Below, piece by piece: positions 30,169 to 30,838 of a DNA stretch of 30,838 nt (positions within the stretch are counted from its first letter, which is position 1; each line of letters starts with the position of its first letter). The notes below the pieces were generated by a model that made no database searches, was not told the origin of the DNA, and was given only the letters and a program-made list of their open reading frames with translations. Both the position numbers and the translations under genes were made by a program. The DNA is taken from the IMG/VR virus record IMGVR_UViG_3300029319_000299, positions 1 to 30,838 of that record. One strand, 5' to 3'. This stretch comes from a virus.

Positions 30169-30838
30169 ATGGCTAACCCAAGTTTAAGTGAATATCTTGC
30201 ACAGTCTCAAAGAGGTTTGTATCAGAACGTATTCGGACCTGAATACCTACAGAAACAAACATACTTTACAGTAGATACTGCTACAGGTATATTCAACACA
30301 ACATATGGAAGAAAAGTTTGGCAAGCACTAAACAACCAAACTAGATTCTTCAACGCTATCCCAAGAGTAGTTTGGGGTAACACAGCTGGTTGGAGGGTAA
30401 GAACTGACAGAGGTTCTAGCCGTTCAAGACCAGTAACTGAAACTGGAAGTTTGCCAACAGTTGACGTTTCTAACATTGCTACTGTATCTAGTTTACCTAG
30501 AATAGTATCAACCACATTCGGTGCTTCAGTGAAGTCAGTATTCACTGCACAACTAGAAGGTGGTGTTGGAGATGTTCTTGCGTTGGAAAACGAAAATGCT
30601 CAGTTAGACCACATCAAAGAAATGAACGAAGAACTTCTAGCTGGTTCAGCTTACTTGACATCAGCAGGTTCTGCAACTTCATTCACAGTTCCAGCAGCAA
30701 TTGCTAAGAACTTCAAAGTTGGTGACGCAGTAGCTCAGTTCGATACTTCAGCTTCAGGACATGACAGAACTTCTGGTTCCGTTATTTCTGCAGTGAACAC
30801 TTCATCTGGTGCTGTTACAGTTGCTTCAGGAACTACAT
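30169..30838 (+). CDS. Major capsid protein (HK97 type), cut by the right edge
   Basis: The frame opens at ATG 30169 after AGGAGA (30155-30160) and runs off the window, giving 223 residues. The N-terminal arm (SLSEYLAQSQRGLYQNVFGPEYLQ) is followed by QALNNQTRFFNAIPRVVWGNTAGWRVRTDRG, TETGSLPTVDVSNIATVSSLPRIVSTTFGASVKSVFTAQLEGGVGD, and a long helix (VLALENENAQLDHIKEMNEELLAGSA). These are the E-loop and spine-helix features of HK97-fold capsid proteins. A beta-rich insertion then begins (SFTVPAAIAKNFKVGDAVAQFD). Codon choice is more C-ending than in neighbouring genes, as is common for a highly expressed protein. Confidence 0.8.
   Translation, partial: MANPSLSEYLAQSQRGLYQNVFGPEYLQKQTYFTVDTATGIFNTTYGRKVWQALNNQTRFFNAIPRVVWGNTAGWRVRTDRGSSRSRPVTETGSLPTVDVSNIATVSSLPRIVSTTFGASVKSVFTAQLEGGVGDVLALENENAQLDHIKEMNEELLAGSAYLTSAGSATSFTVPAAIAKNFKVGDAVAQFDTSASGHDRTSGSVISAVNTSSGAVTVASGTT

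Noticed and set aside
971-30545. Minus-strand open frames throughout the window
   Set aside because: All lie antisense to genes with recognisable motifs or good start signals, have low-complexity or Phe/Leu/Ser-rich translations, and lack SD sequences. None is independent of a + strand gene.

Overview
This window is part of the genome of a tailed double-stranded DNA virus (Caudoviricetes). It is AT-rich, almost fully coding, and every credible gene is on the + strand. Genes overlap or abut, often through TAATG junctions. The virus carries a portal, terminase, scaffold and HK97-type capsid genes, a tail module and its own replisome. No integrase, repressor or lysis gene is visible, so a lytic lifestyle is likely but not proven, because both window ends cut through genes. 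Shine-Dalgarno (SD) sequences of the AGGAGG type, TATAAT boxes and a virus-encoded sigma-70-like factor all point to a bacterial host. I cannot name the host or the closest described virus. Gene content resembles uncultivated marine phages in general style, but that is an impression and not a search result.

Layout. Positions 1-7274 are a tail module: a probable tail tube protein cut by the left edge, two tail assembly chaperone frames joined by a likely programmed -1 frameshift, a short tape measure protein, a probable distal tail protein, a 1522-residue hub/adhesin ending in a self-cleaving S74 chaperone, and a small tail protein. Positions 7240-8352 hold two likely regulators: a helix-turn-helix zinc-finger protein and a sigma factor with a Cys-rich insert. 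Positions 8321-14765 are replication: an unknown protein, a DnaB-like helicase, a CHC2/TOPRIM primase, a putative ssDNA-binding protein and a family A DNA polymerase. Positions 14789-18375 are nucleotide and recombination genes: DUF3310-like, MazG-like, RecA-like, DUF559 nuclease, Cas4/RecB-like Fe-S nuclease and RuvC-like resolvase. Positions 18377-21056 are packaging (TerS, TerL). A class II ribonucleotide reductase (21080-23014) follows, then portal, accessory proteins, a helix-turn-helix/metallophosphoesterase, a nuclease-like protein, scaffold and the start of the major capsid gene at the right edge. The remaining head and connector genes presumably lie past the right edge, and tail genes continue before the left edge.

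Regulation. Only two non-coding gaps matter: 7633-7722 and 29105-29282. Both carry TATAAT boxes, and they share a near-identical 14-nt dyad in opposite orientation. Five genes have no SD sequence and instead carry a -10-like box 6-9 bases before their ATG, a layout that predicts leaderless transcripts. The common context is AG-TATAAT. The phage sigma factor is the obvious candidate to read these boxes, but this is inference. There is no gene-free stretch longer than 300 bases.
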